Below are positions 34,635 through 42,680 of a DNA stretch of 64,000 nt, piece by piece. A model generated the notes under the pieces. It was not told the origin of the DNA. It saw nothing but the letters and a program-made list of their open reading frames with translations, and ran no database searches. The DNA is from Flavobacterium sp. ACN6 (GTDB taxonomy: Bacteria > Bacteroidota > Bacteroidia > Flavobacteriales > Flavobacteriaceae). A program made the translations under genes and the position numbers. Location: positions 62,001 to 126,000 of the forward strand of contig NZ_MRCQ01000011.1 in NCBI RefSeq assembly GCF_002304005.1, in the 5' to 3' direction. The number at the start of each line of letters is the position of its first letter. Position 1 is the stretch's first letter.

Positions 34635-35717
34635 TTATTTATCTAGAGTTTTTAGCGGAATTGTCGTGTCTGAAATCGTTTTGTCTTTGTTGTCTTTTAC
34701 CAAAACATGAATTTCAGTCAAATTTGAAACGCCGTTTAGTTCAGAAACTAAATTGACAAAACCTTTTATTTCTGCAGTTCCTCCAGAAAACTCACCAGAG
34801 AATGTTTTCGCGCCGGCCGTAATAGTGTAGAGTAATTTGTTTACGCCTGGTTCGTTATTTTTTCTAGACATTCCAAGAAAATCTTTTTGACTGATTTGCA
34901 ATGGGAAGAAATTGAAACTCGGCGGTGGCGGCGGAATAAATTCTCCAGCATAAATAATTTGGTCGCCAGAGTTAGTTGTCCAGTCCTTTGCTACAAGAAG
35001 GAAAGTTATATTTTCCATAACAAAGCCCGCCGGCGGATTGTAGTATTGTTGCGGAATCAAATCCATTCTATAAAAACCATTTCCAAGATCTTTCAATTTT
35101 GTTTTTTCAGATACATCTGGAAGCCAAGCCTGATATTCTTGTAAAACTGCCCAGTTGTTTAATCCACTATGAAAATGAACACTTTCAACACCTGCAAAAC
35201 CATCTTTTAAATTAGAGTTAAATAAAATACTTACCGGTTTATCGATTAGTGGTTTTGTTGGATAAGATCTAATTACCTCATTTGCTGTATAAAATGAAGA
35301 GAAATCAGTGTAGGGCATATTGGCAACTTCACTTTGTTTAGATCCGTTTTTGTTTTTCAAACGAAACCAAAAACCAGCGCTTGCAGCAATTTCTGCTGGA
35401 GTTTTAGAAAAATAAACTGTTGGGGTTAAAGTAAAACTCCAAACTTTATTTCCTTCATATTTTAGTTTTGCAAACTCAGAAGAGTTTTCCCAATTTCCAG
35501 CATCCGGCTCAGATGGAGACCAGATCCAGATGTATAAATTTTCGTTTTCTGCAAACGTAGTTCCCGATAAATCAAAATACCAAGTAACTTGTTCATCGTA
35601 TTTGTACACTACAGGAAATGATGACATTGCCCCTACAGCTCCTGTAGTTTCCTGCGCCTGAATAAAATTAGGAGCCATCAACAAGGCAAGTAAAATTGTA
35701 TATATAAACTTTTTCAT
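34635..35717 (-). CDS. Secreted PUL protein, likely glycan-binding (unassigned family)
   Basis: A 360-residue exported protein with a type I signal peptide (MKKFIYTILLALLMAPNFIQA). The mature chain is beta-rich with many aromatic residues (QVTWYFDLSGTTFAENENLYIWIWSPSEPDAG, GFWFRLKNK, HFHSGLNNWAVLQEYQAW), consistent with Ig-like or carbohydrate-binding modules. No acylated Cys is present. It lies 30 bp upstream of susC and 9 bp downstream of the DUF5004-like gene, a place where surface glycan-binding proteins of PULs are often found. Proteins annotated DUF4961 occur in similar contexts, but the match was not tested. Binding of the PUL glycan is an inference from location and composition. Confidence 0.7.
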   Translation of the reverse strand: MKKFIYTILLALLMAPNFIQAQETTGAVGAMSSFPVVYKYDEQVTWYFDLSGTTFAENENLYIWIWSPSEPDAGNWENSSEFAKLKYEGNKVWSFTLTPTVYFSKTPAEIAASAGFWFRLKNKNGSKQSEVANMPYTDFSSFYTANEVIRSYPTKPLIDKPVSILFNSNLKDGFAGVESVHFHSGLNNWAVLQEYQAWLPDVSEKTKLKDLGNGFYRMDLIPQQYYNPPAGFVMENITFLLVAKDWTTNSGDQIIYAGEFIPPPPPSFNFFPLQISQKDFLGMSRKNNEPGVNKLLYTITAGAKTFSGEFSGGTAEIKGFVNLVSELNGVSNLTEIHVLVKDNKDKTISDTTIPLKTLDK

Positions 35718-35725
35718 ATTACTTT

Positions 35726-36247
35726 TTAATTAATAGCATTTAATTTAAATACATAAGATACAAAATCTACTCCGTCTGAAGAATGCGTTAATTGAATCTG
35801 CATTTCATCATTCTTTCCCGGAACGGAAATCAATCGAAGTTCGTCTGTTTTTTGAGTTTTTTGTGCATCGCTGTACAAGTAGATTTTTGTTGCGCCGGAA
35901 TTGGTCGGCTGAAAATCTGAGCTGAGCGCCCAATATCCCTTTGGAGCAAATAATGGAGGGACATTTCCTGTTACTTCATAACTTGTTGGCCTGTTGTTTT
36001 CATCTACGCTGAAGTTGATTTTAAAATCTTCGTAATTGAAATAGGCATTCAAGTTTTCTTCATTTGGTTCGATCTTATTTGCTTTCGCAACTTCATCAAC
36101 CATTTTCAGATTTGCTAATTGCCAATTCCCATTTACTTTCTCATAAATGGTAATCGGATCTACGTAGCTTCCATCTTCTGTGTTATCGCATGCAAGAGCA
36201 AAAAAACACATTATAAAAGCTAACCAGTAAAGACTTTTACATTTCAT
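35726..36247 (-). CDS. DUF5004-like PUL lipoprotein
   Basis: A 173-residue lipoprotein (lipobox ALAC, Cys about residue 20, followed by acidic DNTEDGS) predicted to be on the cell surface. It has a lipocalin-like pattern: VNGNWQLANLKMVDE, FKINFSVDENNRPTSYEVTGN, KGYWALSSDF, DELRLISVPGKNDEMQIQLTHSS. This matches the DUF5004 type found at the start of several Bacteroidota PULs. It is the first gene of the PUL transcript, 9 bp upstream of the next gene and facing a 480-bp regulatory spacer. Its function is unknown; it may hold or recognise glycan together with SusD. Confidence 0.75.
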   Translation of the reverse strand: MKCKSLYWLAFIMCFFALACDNTEDGSYVDPITIYEKVNGNWQLANLKMVDEVAKANKIEPNEENLNAYFNYEDFKINFSVDENNRPTSYEVTGNVPPLFAPKGYWALSSDFQPTNSGATKIYLYSDAQKTQKTDELRLISVPGKNDEMQIQLTHSSDGVDFVSYVFKLNAIN

Positions 36248-36727
36248 AAATTTTGGTTTTTGTTAGTTTGTTAACCCTTCAAAAGGATAGAGCGAAGCTA
36301 GAAGTTAAATAAATCTTAAAAAAAATATCTGAGAAAAATCAAGATGAAATTCAGACATTTTATAATACAACTAATTAAAAACCAATTATTTATAATTATT
36401 TTTACAATTTAAAAATCAAGATGGTGTTTAGATCAAAAACGATGATTTTTTAATGGTAAAAATGACAATATGTAAAATAATCAGTATATTTTTTTCACTA
36501 TACATATATCTAACCTCTTTTTATTGTATAATTGCAAATAATTTATCTGTTTTTAACATTTACAGCTTATTTTTATTTCAAAAACCACTTTCTAAAGCGA
36601 TGTTATTAAACAATTTACAAGATTCTAAAAACGAGGCTTTCTGTATTTTCTAACTTATTTTTAATTTTAAAACGAATTAACTAAATCTATCTAACAACCA
36701 TTTTTTACCATAAACCAAAACTAAATC
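36248..36727. other. Divergent regulatory spacer of the PUL
   Basis: A very AT-rich 480-bp region separates the divergent PUL operon and the TPR regulator gene. No exact TAnnTTTG box was found near the PUL start; TATCCTTTTG on the minus strand (about 36275-36285) is the nearest match, off by two bases of spacing, which would fit an activator-dependent promoter. The 66-codon frame at 36453-36653 looks like AT-rich noise. Confidence 0.45.
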
Positions 36728-38326
36728 ATGCGAAGAATATTGATACTGCTTTTCTTCATTGGAGGTTTTTCTTTAACTGCGAAAGAGACAAATCCTTATT
36801 TAGAAGAATTAGATCAGGTGCTATTGAAAAAAGACATTTACCTGAAACAGAAATATCGAAAAATTGAAGCTCTAAAGAAAAACATTTCCAAATTCACGCT
36901 CAATCAAAACAATGAGGAGCTGTACAATTGTTATATATCATTATTTGACGAATACAAATCTTTTAAATATGACTCTGCTTATTATTATTTGGAACAATCT
37001 AAAATCAAGGCCAAAATCTTAAAAGATCCAAAGTTTTTATCTAAAAGCCGAATCAAAGAGGGTTTTGTACTATTATCTTCTGGGCTTTTTAAAGAAGCCA
37101 TTGATACTTTGAATGTTATTGACGATACTAAGCTGGATCTTAAAAACAAATTTGAATACTACAATATTAAGGCCCGTGCTTATTACGATCTAGCCGATTA
37201 CAACCGCGATCAGCGTTTTAATATTCATTATGTACAACAGGGAAATCATTTCTTAAAAAAGGCATTAGAATTAATTGGAACTAATACAAACGAATATTGG
37301 GCAGCAGAAAGCCTGAAACGCCTTAAGCAACAAGACTGGCGCGGTGCTGAATTTGCTTTTAGTTATTGGATTAACAACTATAATCTGCCTGCGGAATATT
37401 ATGGAATTGCCACTTCGAGTCTCGGTTACATTTATTCTGAACGCGGTTACACCAAAAAAGCGATTCAATATCTCGCACTTGCCGCTATTGCCGATGTAAA
37501 AAATGCGACGAAGGAAACGGTTGCTCTTCGAAATTTAGCCAACGAGCTTTTTAAAATGGGTTATTTGGATAAAGCCAACGAATACATCAATATCGCAATG
37601 GATGATGCTACTTTCTACAATGCCAGACATCGAAAAATTGAGATTTCGTCGATTTTGCCTATTATCGAAAAAGCACAGTTGAATAATGTAAAAGATAAAA
37701 ATGACAAACTGGAAAAAATCATTATTCTTTTGACGATTCTTACGGTTATCATCTTCCTGTTTTTAGGAATCATCTTTAAACAATTGAAGGAAAAAAATAA
37801 GGCCAGAAAAATTATGGCTTCTTCTTATTTGCAATTGCAGGAAATGAATGTGAGTTTGAGTGAGGCAAATGCCATAAAAGAAGAATATATAACGTATTTT
37901 ATTAAGGCAACTTCGGCTTTCATCAATAAGATTGATCATATCCAGAAAAGTACGCTTCATAAGATTATCACTAAGAAAACAGATGAAGTCATAGCGAGTT
38001 TGAAACGTTATAATGTAAAGGAAGAAAGAGAGAATTTATTCCATCAATTTGATGAAATCTTCTTGAGATTATTTCCCACTTTTGTAACAGAATTCAATAA
38101 ATTATTCCCAAATGATCATAAATGTATTGTCAAAAAAGGCGAACTACTGAATACTGAATTACGAATTTTTGCTTTATACCGATTAGGAATTCAAGATAGT
38201 AATCAAATGGCAGAATTTCTCGAACTTTCTGTAGCTACAATTTATACGTATAAAACCAGAATCAAAAGTAAATCTGATTTTAAAGATACTTTTGAAGAGA
38301 AAATAATGGCGATTAAAACTATTTAA
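36728..38326 (+). CDS. Membrane-bound TPR regulator (DUF6377-type), divergent to PUL
   Basis: A 532-residue protein: signal peptide (MRRILILLFFIGGFSLTA), a long periplasmic TPR-rich helical region (about residues 20-325), one transmembrane helix (about 330-350, IIILLTILTVIIFLFLGII), a coiled-coil linker and a C-terminal helical domain ending in a LuxR-like helix-turn-helix (ELRIFALYRLGIQDSNQMAEFLELS, VATIYTYKTRIKSKS). This architecture puts a sensor in the periplasm and DNA binding in the cytosol in one chain. Regulators of this DUF6377 type often lie next to SusC/SusD operons, so it most likely senses a product of this PUL and activates it. Confidence 0.87.
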   Translation: MRRILILLFFIGGFSLTAKETNPYLEELDQVLLKKDIYLKQKYRKIEALKKNISKFTLNQNNEELYNCYISLFDEYKSFKYDSAYYYLEQSKIKAKILKDPKFLSKSRIKEGFVLLSSGLFKEAIDTLNVIDDTKLDLKNKFEYYNIKARAYYDLADYNRDQRFNIHYVQQGNHFLKKALELIGTNTNEYWAAESLKRLKQQDWRGAEFAFSYWINNYNLPAEYYGIATSSLGYIYSERGYTKKAIQYLALAAIADVKNATKETVALRNLANELFKMGYLDKANEYINIAMDDATFYNARHRKIEISSILPIIEKAQLNNVKDKNDKLEKIIILLTILTVIIFLFLGIIFKQLKEKNKARKIMASSYLQLQEMNVSLSEANAIKEEYITYFIKATSAFINKIDHIQKSTLHKIITKKTDEVIASLKRYNVKEERENLFHQFDEIFLRLFPTFVTEFNKLFPNDHKCIVKKGELLNTELRIFALYRLGIQDSNQMAEFLELSVATIYTYKTRIKSKSDFKDTFEEKIMAIKTI

Positions 38327-38393
38327 AGATACTAAGATTCTGAGGTTCTAAGTTTTTTTCAGCATAATGGAATTAATTGTATCATAAAGAAAA

Positions 38394-38533
38394 AGCTCCA
38401 GCGGAGCTTAATATTTATAGGAATAATTAACAGCATCTAAAAAGCTCCAGCGGAGCGACATATAAATTTGTCGCTCCGCTGGAGCTTTTTGTATAACAAA
38501 TATTTTTCTATAAATATTTCGTCCCCCTGGGAC
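38394..38533. repeat. GC-rich palindrome cluster with 21-bp hairpin
   Basis: AGCTCCAGCGGAGCT (38394-38408). Then AAAGCTCCAGCGGAGCGACA (from 38441) is inversely repeated as TGTCGCTCCGCTGGAGCTTT (from 38469), an almost uninterrupted stem around 'tataaatt'. Then GTCCCCCTGGGAC (38521-38533), after AT-rich TTTTTCTATAAATATTT. This is the same module as at 29798-29950, in opposite orientation. It fills the 328-bp spacer 38327-38654 between convergent genes and likely also terminates transcription. Confidence 0.85.
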
Positions 38534-38654
38534 TTCTGATAAAAAGAAAAATTTCCATTATATTTTTTTTTCTGATAAAACATTTCGAACGCACTACATC
38601 TCAATTCTTGAATTGCTTCGCCTATTCTCTATAGCGAGTCATGGCTGTCTTTTA

Positions 38655-39878
38655 TTATTCGGAAGTCTCCAATTGCAAAATTGTATTTTGATAGAGTTTA
38701 CTCAGCGAAAATAACTGTTCAACAAAAATCATGAATGCAATTGGAACAAAGAAAAACACAATTAAGTCTTCTTCGTATAAAAAATAAGTTGAAATCATTG
38801 CGAGGCGCGTATATTCCAGATAGTACATCCATTTTCTCTGCTCTAATAAAGCACCGCAGTTAATTAAAGTGATGATAATAAAAGAAAGAACAAACAGTTT
38901 ATCGTAGATTTCTAAATAATCAAAATAATAGGTAAAAACGGTTAAAACCAACGTGCAGATTCCCAATTGAATATAAAGGTAATTTTTAAATCGAAGTCTT
39001 TGATGCGGATTGCTTTTATCCTGCAGAAAGCGCTTTTCCAGAATTGGGCGGATATCTTGATCCATGTGCGCCGGACTTCCAAAAACAGCTTTCCATCTGG
39101 CTTTAAATCCGCTGGAGCGTTTCCATAATTCGTAAATTTCGAAGTAATAATGAAAATGCTGCCATAAAAAACTATAGCTTTTCAGCGGATGTGTCAATCC
39201 GTATTTTGGTTTTTCTTCTTCCGTTTGAAAAGTTCCGAAGAGACGATCCCAAAAGGTAAACATATCTCCGTAATTTTTGTCTAAATATTTTTCGTCAGAT
39301 GCGTGGTGAACGCCGTGAACAGAAGGTGTTACAAAAACATATTCCAGCCATTTTATTTTACCAATAAGCTGTGTATGCGTAAAGAAAGAATAAGCTCCGT
39401 GAACGATGAGCATGGTAATTACCATACTTGGATGAAAACCTATTAAGGGCAGAATACACCAAAAACCTGTTCGAACAATGGCTTGAAAAGTAGTAATTCT
39501 GGCTGCTGCTGTGAAATTAAATTCTTCACTGTGATGATGCACAATATGCGCTGCCCAGAAAAAATTGACTTCGTGTCCTAATCTGTGATACCAATACCAG
39601 ACAAAATCCGTTGCAAGAATTAGGGCAAACCAAACCAAGGCATTACTCGGTATATCAAATATTCGATAATCATCATAGATCAGATAATACAACTGGTAAA
39701 AACTGGCGGCAATAAATAAGTTAATTAATCGCTCTGCAATACCAATACTGATATTAGAAACGGAACTTTCGTAATTAAAAATTTCAGGCCTTTTTCTGCG
39801 CTGCGCGAGTTTATATTCCAAAAACAAAAAAAGAAAAAAGGCCGGCATGGCAAATGCCAGAAAATTAATATTTTTCAT
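38655..39878 (-). CDS. Sterol desaturase / fatty acid hydroxylase superfamily membrane protein
   Basis: About 407 residues from the ATG at 39878 (MKNINFLAF). An upstream in-frame ATG at 39944 would add 22 residues, but 39878 gives an immediate transmembrane start and is preferred. Several helices surround the histidine motifs of di-iron hydroxylases: HRLGHEVNFFWAAHIVHHHSEE, THTQLIG and VHGVHHASDEKYLDKNYG. Members hydroxylate or desaturate lipids, using oxygen and a di-iron centre at the membrane. The C-terminal 130 residues add further membrane helices. The lipid substrate is unknown. The gene is on the minus strand after gdh (64 bp). Confidence 0.9.
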   Translation of the reverse strand: MKNINFLAFAMPAFFLFLFLEYKLAQRRKRPEIFNYESSVSNISIGIAERLINLFIAASFYQLYYLIYDDYRIFDIPSNALVWFALILATDFVWYWYHRLGHEVNFFWAAHIVHHHSEEFNFTAAARITTFQAIVRTGFWCILPLIGFHPSMVITMLIVHGAYSFFTHTQLIGKIKWLEYVFVTPSVHGVHHASDEKYLDKNYGDMFTFWDRLFGTFQTEEEKPKYGLTHPLKSYSFLWQHFHYYFEIYELWKRSSGFKARWKAVFGSPAHMDQDIRPILEKRFLQDKSNPHQRLRFKNYLYIQLGICTLVLTVFTYYFDYLEIYDKLFVLSFIIITLINCGALLEQRKWMYYLEYTRLAMISTYFLYEEDLIVFFFVPIAFMIFVEQLFSLSKLYQNTILQLETSE

Positions 39879-40008
39879 TTGTATGATTCTTTCGATTCTA
39901 AAAATTTTATTAAAAACATCAAACGAAAAAGACATTTCCACCAATTACGCTTTTAGGGAGACTAAAAATGTAATCAACGAAAATGATCTTTTACGAAGTA
40001 AACCTGAT

Positions 40009-41295
40009 TTAATTCTGCTTATATTGTGGTGCTGCAACAGCGATCTCTTTTATAGACTGCGTTTCGGCTACTTTTTTCAAAGCAATAATATAAGCGGCAA
40101 TACGAGGCGTTACACTATGTTTTACTGCAACTCTAAAAACAGTATCAAAACCTTTCTCTAAAATATCCTCCAGACGGGTATTAATCTGGTGAATTCTCCA
40201 AGACTCCAAAAGTGAATTCTGAAGCCATTCGAAATAAGAAACTGTAACTCCTCCTGCATTGGCTAAAATATCAGGAACAACTAATATATTTTTATCGTGC
40301 AAAATCTGATCGGCATCTGAAGAAACTGGTCCGTTAGCGCCTTCAACAATAATTCTTGCCTGAATATCACCTGCATTTTTCTGCGTGATAACATCTTCTT
40401 TAGCCGCCGGAATTAAAACATCAACCTCTAAAAGCAATAACTCTTCATGTTTAATGGCAACAGAATTTGGATATCCTTTTATCGTTTTATTATTCAAATT
40501 GTAATATAAAATCAGTTCAGGAATATTAATTCCGTCTGGATTATACAAGGCTTCTGAAACATCGCTTACTGCAACGACTTTTATTCCTTTTTCATATAAA
40601 AACAAAGCCGAATGCAATCCTACATTTCCAAAACCCTGAATCGCAGCGCTAGCTCTCGCTGGTCTGATTTTTAATTTTTGAAGTGCCAAAAGACTGATAA
40701 TGCTCACTCCTCTTCCCGTCGCTTCTACTCTTCCTAAAGATCCTCCAGAATGAAGATGTTTCCCCGTTACTACGGCATGAATTGGTCGTCCGTGTAAGAG
40801 TGAAAATTCATCCATCAGCCAGCCCATTTCATCTGGACCAGTTCCCATGTCTGGTGCTGGAACATCTTTTTCTGGTCCGAAAATATCGGCCAGAGCTTTG
40901 GTGTATGCTCTTGTAATTTTTTCTAATTCTGCTTTAGAATGCTTTTTGGGATCACAGATAATACCGCCTTTAGCTCCTCCAAACGGAATTCCAGTTACAG
41001 CAGATTTCCAGGTCATCCAGGCGGCAAGTGCTTTCACTTCATCTAGATTTACAGCGGTATCATAACGAATACCACCTTTTGAAGGTCCTAAAGCGGTGTT
41101 GTGAATTACGCGATACCCTTCAAAATTTTGAACGGTTCCGTTATCCAAAACAATCGAAAAATTCACTGTGATTTGTTTTTCCGGACGCTGCAGTTTTTGT
41201 CTGATAGAATCATCTAAGTTTAAAATATCTGCTGCAATATTAAACCGATCAATCATCGATTGAAAGGGATTATGTTTTATAATTTCTGAACTCAT
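40009..41295 (-). CDS. Glu/Leu/Phe/Val dehydrogenase (glutamate dehydrogenase)
   Basis: A 428-residue enzyme, typical of hexameric NAD(P)-dependent glutamate dehydrogenases. The substrate domain has KGGIRYDTAVNLDEVKALAAWMTWKSAV and PFGGAKGGIICDPK, which hold the substrate-binding and catalytic lysines; PAPDMGTGPDEMGWLMDEF carries the catalytic Asp. The Rossmann domain has AIQGFGNVG, and the C-terminal part has EGANGPVSSDAD and VPDILANAGGVTVSYFEW. It converts glutamate to 2-oxoglutarate and ammonia or the reverse. No exact TAnnTTTG box lies in the 145 bp upstream of its ATG; upstream instead is a leader peptide with terminator (41441-41614), which suggests attenuation control. Confidence 0.95.
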   Translation of the reverse strand: MSSEIIKHNPFQSMIDRFNIAADILNLDDSIRQKLQRPEKQITVNFSIVLDNGTVQNFEGYRVIHNTALGPSKGGIRYDTAVNLDEVKALAAWMTWKSAVTGIPFGGAKGGIICDPKKHSKAELEKITRAYTKALADIFGPEKDVPAPDMGTGPDEMGWLMDEFSLLHGRPIHAVVTGKHLHSGGSLGRVEATGRGVSIISLLALQKLKIRPARASAAIQGFGNVGLHSALFLYEKGIKVVAVSDVSEALYNPDGINIPELILYYNLNNKTIKGYPNSVAIKHEELLLLEVDVLIPAAKEDVITQKNAGDIQARIIVEGANGPVSSDADQILHDKNILVVPDILANAGGVTVSYFEWLQNSLLESWRIHQINTRLEDILEKGFDTVFRVAVKHSVTPRIAAYIIALKKVAETQSIKEIAVAAPQYKQN

Positions 41296-41440
41296 ACTAT
41301 ATAGTTTTTAGTTGGGGTTAATTTTATGGATTAATGCGCTTACTCGTTACTTAAAATGCAACACGGAATTTTAATTAAACAACAGTGCATCAACATATTT
41401 TTATTTCGATTGGTTCTCATATTTTCATTTTTTACTAATT
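41296..41440 (-). other. Leader distal segment between attenuator and gdh
   Basis: About 145 bp with no ORF and no exact TAnnTTTG box on the minus strand. Read-through from the leader would cross this segment to reach gdh. The larger gap 41296-41721 is otherwise filled by the leader, attenuator and promoter listed separately. Confidence 0.5.
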
Positions 41441-41474
41441 CAAAAAAAAGCCTTTCATGGTGCAATGAAAGGCT
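41441..41474 (-). terminator. Attenuator-like terminator upstream of gdh
   Basis: On the minus strand AGCCTTTCAT-tgcacc-ATGAAAGGCT (41474 to 41449) is a perfect 10-bp stem followed by eight T residues. An upstream segment ATGAAAtGGC (plus strand 41514-41523, inside the leader's last codons) can pair with the terminator's 5' arm GCCTTTCAT with one bulge, forming a possible antiterminator. Confidence 0.8.
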
Positions 41475-41508
41475 AAAAAAAAAAAATAACTAACAAGTAC
41501 TTTCTCTA

Positions 41509-41598
41509 TTAACGCCATTTCATAACGTGGTTCATCATGCAGCACATCGCAAAGCTGCATCGAGAAAACGTTATCATATTTCGGCTATAGTTTTTCAT
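41509..41598 (-). CDS. 29-residue Met/Cys-rich leader peptide
   Basis: Short ORF MKNYSRNMITFSRC, then SFAMCCMMNHVMKWR, then stop. Six of 29 residues are Met and three are Cys, with the run Ala-Met-Cys-Cys-Met-Met at codons 17-22. Overlapping RNA structures surround it: outer stem 41522-41527 with 41569-41574, inner stem 41537-41543 with 41554-41560, an antiterminator candidate over codons 26-29, and a terminator 35 bp later. An exact -7 box lies 9 bp upstream of its ATG, so the mRNA would be nearly leaderless. The layout is that of a ribosome-stalling attenuator sensing sulfur amino acid or aminoacyl-tRNA supply. The next downstream gene is gdh. Translation is not proven. Confidence 0.65.
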   Translation of the reverse strand: MKNYSRNMITFSRCSFAMCCMMNHVMKWR

Positions 41599-41606
41599 TG
41601 TTGAAG

Positions 41607-41614
41607 CAAATCTA
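41607..41614 (-). promoter_or_regulatory. TAnnTTTG -7 box for leader/gdh transcript
   Basis: CAAATCTA on the plus strand is TAGATTTG on the minus strand, 9 bp before the leader ATG. Confidence 0.65.
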
Positions 41615-41721
41615 CAAATTATATTTATAAATTCTATAGAATTAGTCGAGTTTATTTTCAATCAACCAAAAACATAACATTAAATCAACTGTAAATTAAA
41701 GCCTTACCGCTTAAAAAAAAA

Positions 41722-42576
41722 TTATTGTAATTGTGATAAAAAGATGAAAACAATGGCAATTAAAGCCAAAAATAATCCAAAAACATTGGTTCTAGAAAGT
41801 TTTTCTTTAAAGAAATAAGCGCCAATTATAGTTCCAAGAATAATAACCCCCATATTCATTCCAGCAAAAACCGTTGACGGATTTTGTGCAAATGCTTTAT
41901 GTGCTTTTAGATAAAACAATATATTTCCGAAATTAAAAACACCAACGAGCATTCCGAAAGGAATATTTTTTACTTCCAGTTTTTCTTTTACTGCTAATAC
42001 TTTATACAATACAATAAACACAGAAACTACAAAAGAGATTAGAAACACCAAAAACAAAGAAGTCGTATAAGGAACAACAGTGTATAAAGCAATTTTCTTA
42101 AAAAGAATATCTACAAGTCCGAAGCCTAATAAAACTACAGCGGGATATATCCACTTATTTTCGTTGTTATCAGATTGTTTTCTTAGAATGAATAAAAGCG
42201 CTGCAAAACCAATTACAACACCAATAACTTTATAGGTATTAAATTCTTCGTTAAACAATAACCAAGCGGCTAAAATGGGAATAAAAAGTGACAATCTCTG
42301 CGCTGCATCTGTTTTTGCAATTCCCATAAATCGGATTGAAAGTGCCAAAAACAAGAACACAATTGGAAGTAAAACTCCAACTGCGGTATAAATTGCAAAA
42401 GGTGCATTATTATCTAAAGCTTTAAAATCTGGACTAAAAGTGAAGTAACAAAGCGTAATTGCAGTTATATAATTGAACGAAATTATCTGGGAAGGATTGG
42501 CATTATATTTTCTGGAAATCTTAAATATAACACCTACTATAACACTGCATAAAATGCTTAGAATAAGAAATAACAT
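41722..42576 (-). CDS. EamA/DMT family transporter
   Basis: A 284-residue inner-membrane protein with ten predicted transmembrane helices arranged as two EamA-like halves. The first half ends in LSLFIPILAAWLLFNEEFNTYKVIGVVIGFAALLF and the second in AGMNMGVIILGTIIGAYFFKEKLSRTNVFGLFLALIAIVFIF, the conserved 'F.E......GxxxxxxG' end of each half. Drug/metabolite transporters of this type export amino acids, metabolites or toxins. It is upstream of the gdh leader on the same strand but its own stop lies 124 bp before the leader ATG. Substrate unknown. Confidence 0.9.
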   Translation of the reverse strand: MLFLILSILCSVIVGVIFKISRKYNANPSQIISFNYITAITLCYFTFSPDFKALDNNAPFAIYTAVGVLLPIVFLFLALSIRFMGIAKTDAAQRLSLFIPILAAWLLFNEEFNTYKVIGVVIGFAALLFILRKQSDNNENKWIYPAVVLLGFGLVDILFKKIALYTVVPYTTSLFLVFLISFVVSVFIVLYKVLAVKEKLEVKNIPFGMLVGVFNFGNILFYLKAHKAFAQNPSTVFAGMNMGVIILGTIIGAYFFKEKLSRTNVFGLFLALIAIVFIFLSQLQ

Positions 42577-42616
42577 AAATTTTTATTTGGACTGTAAAAG
42601 TAAACTATTCCAAAAT

Positions 42617-42653
42617 AAAAAGGCCCAACCGGTTTTAAAAAACCAGTTAGACC
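42617..42653 (-). terminator. Terminator of the MoxR-type ATPase gene
   Basis: On the minus strand GGTCTAACTGGTT pairs with AACCGGTTGGGCC (13 bp with three G-U pairs, 6-nt loop), followed by TTTTTATTTT. Confidence 0.8.
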
Positions 42654-42680
42654 AGATTAACTTTCTACCACAAATTCTAT

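Noticed and set aside
36453..36653. 66-codon ORF in the PUL control region
   Set aside because: AT-rich, hydrophobic by chance, no ribosome-site or conserved features.
39879..39944. Earlier start for the sterol desaturase
   Set aside because: The extra 22 residues are charged and precede the first membrane helix without supporting motif.
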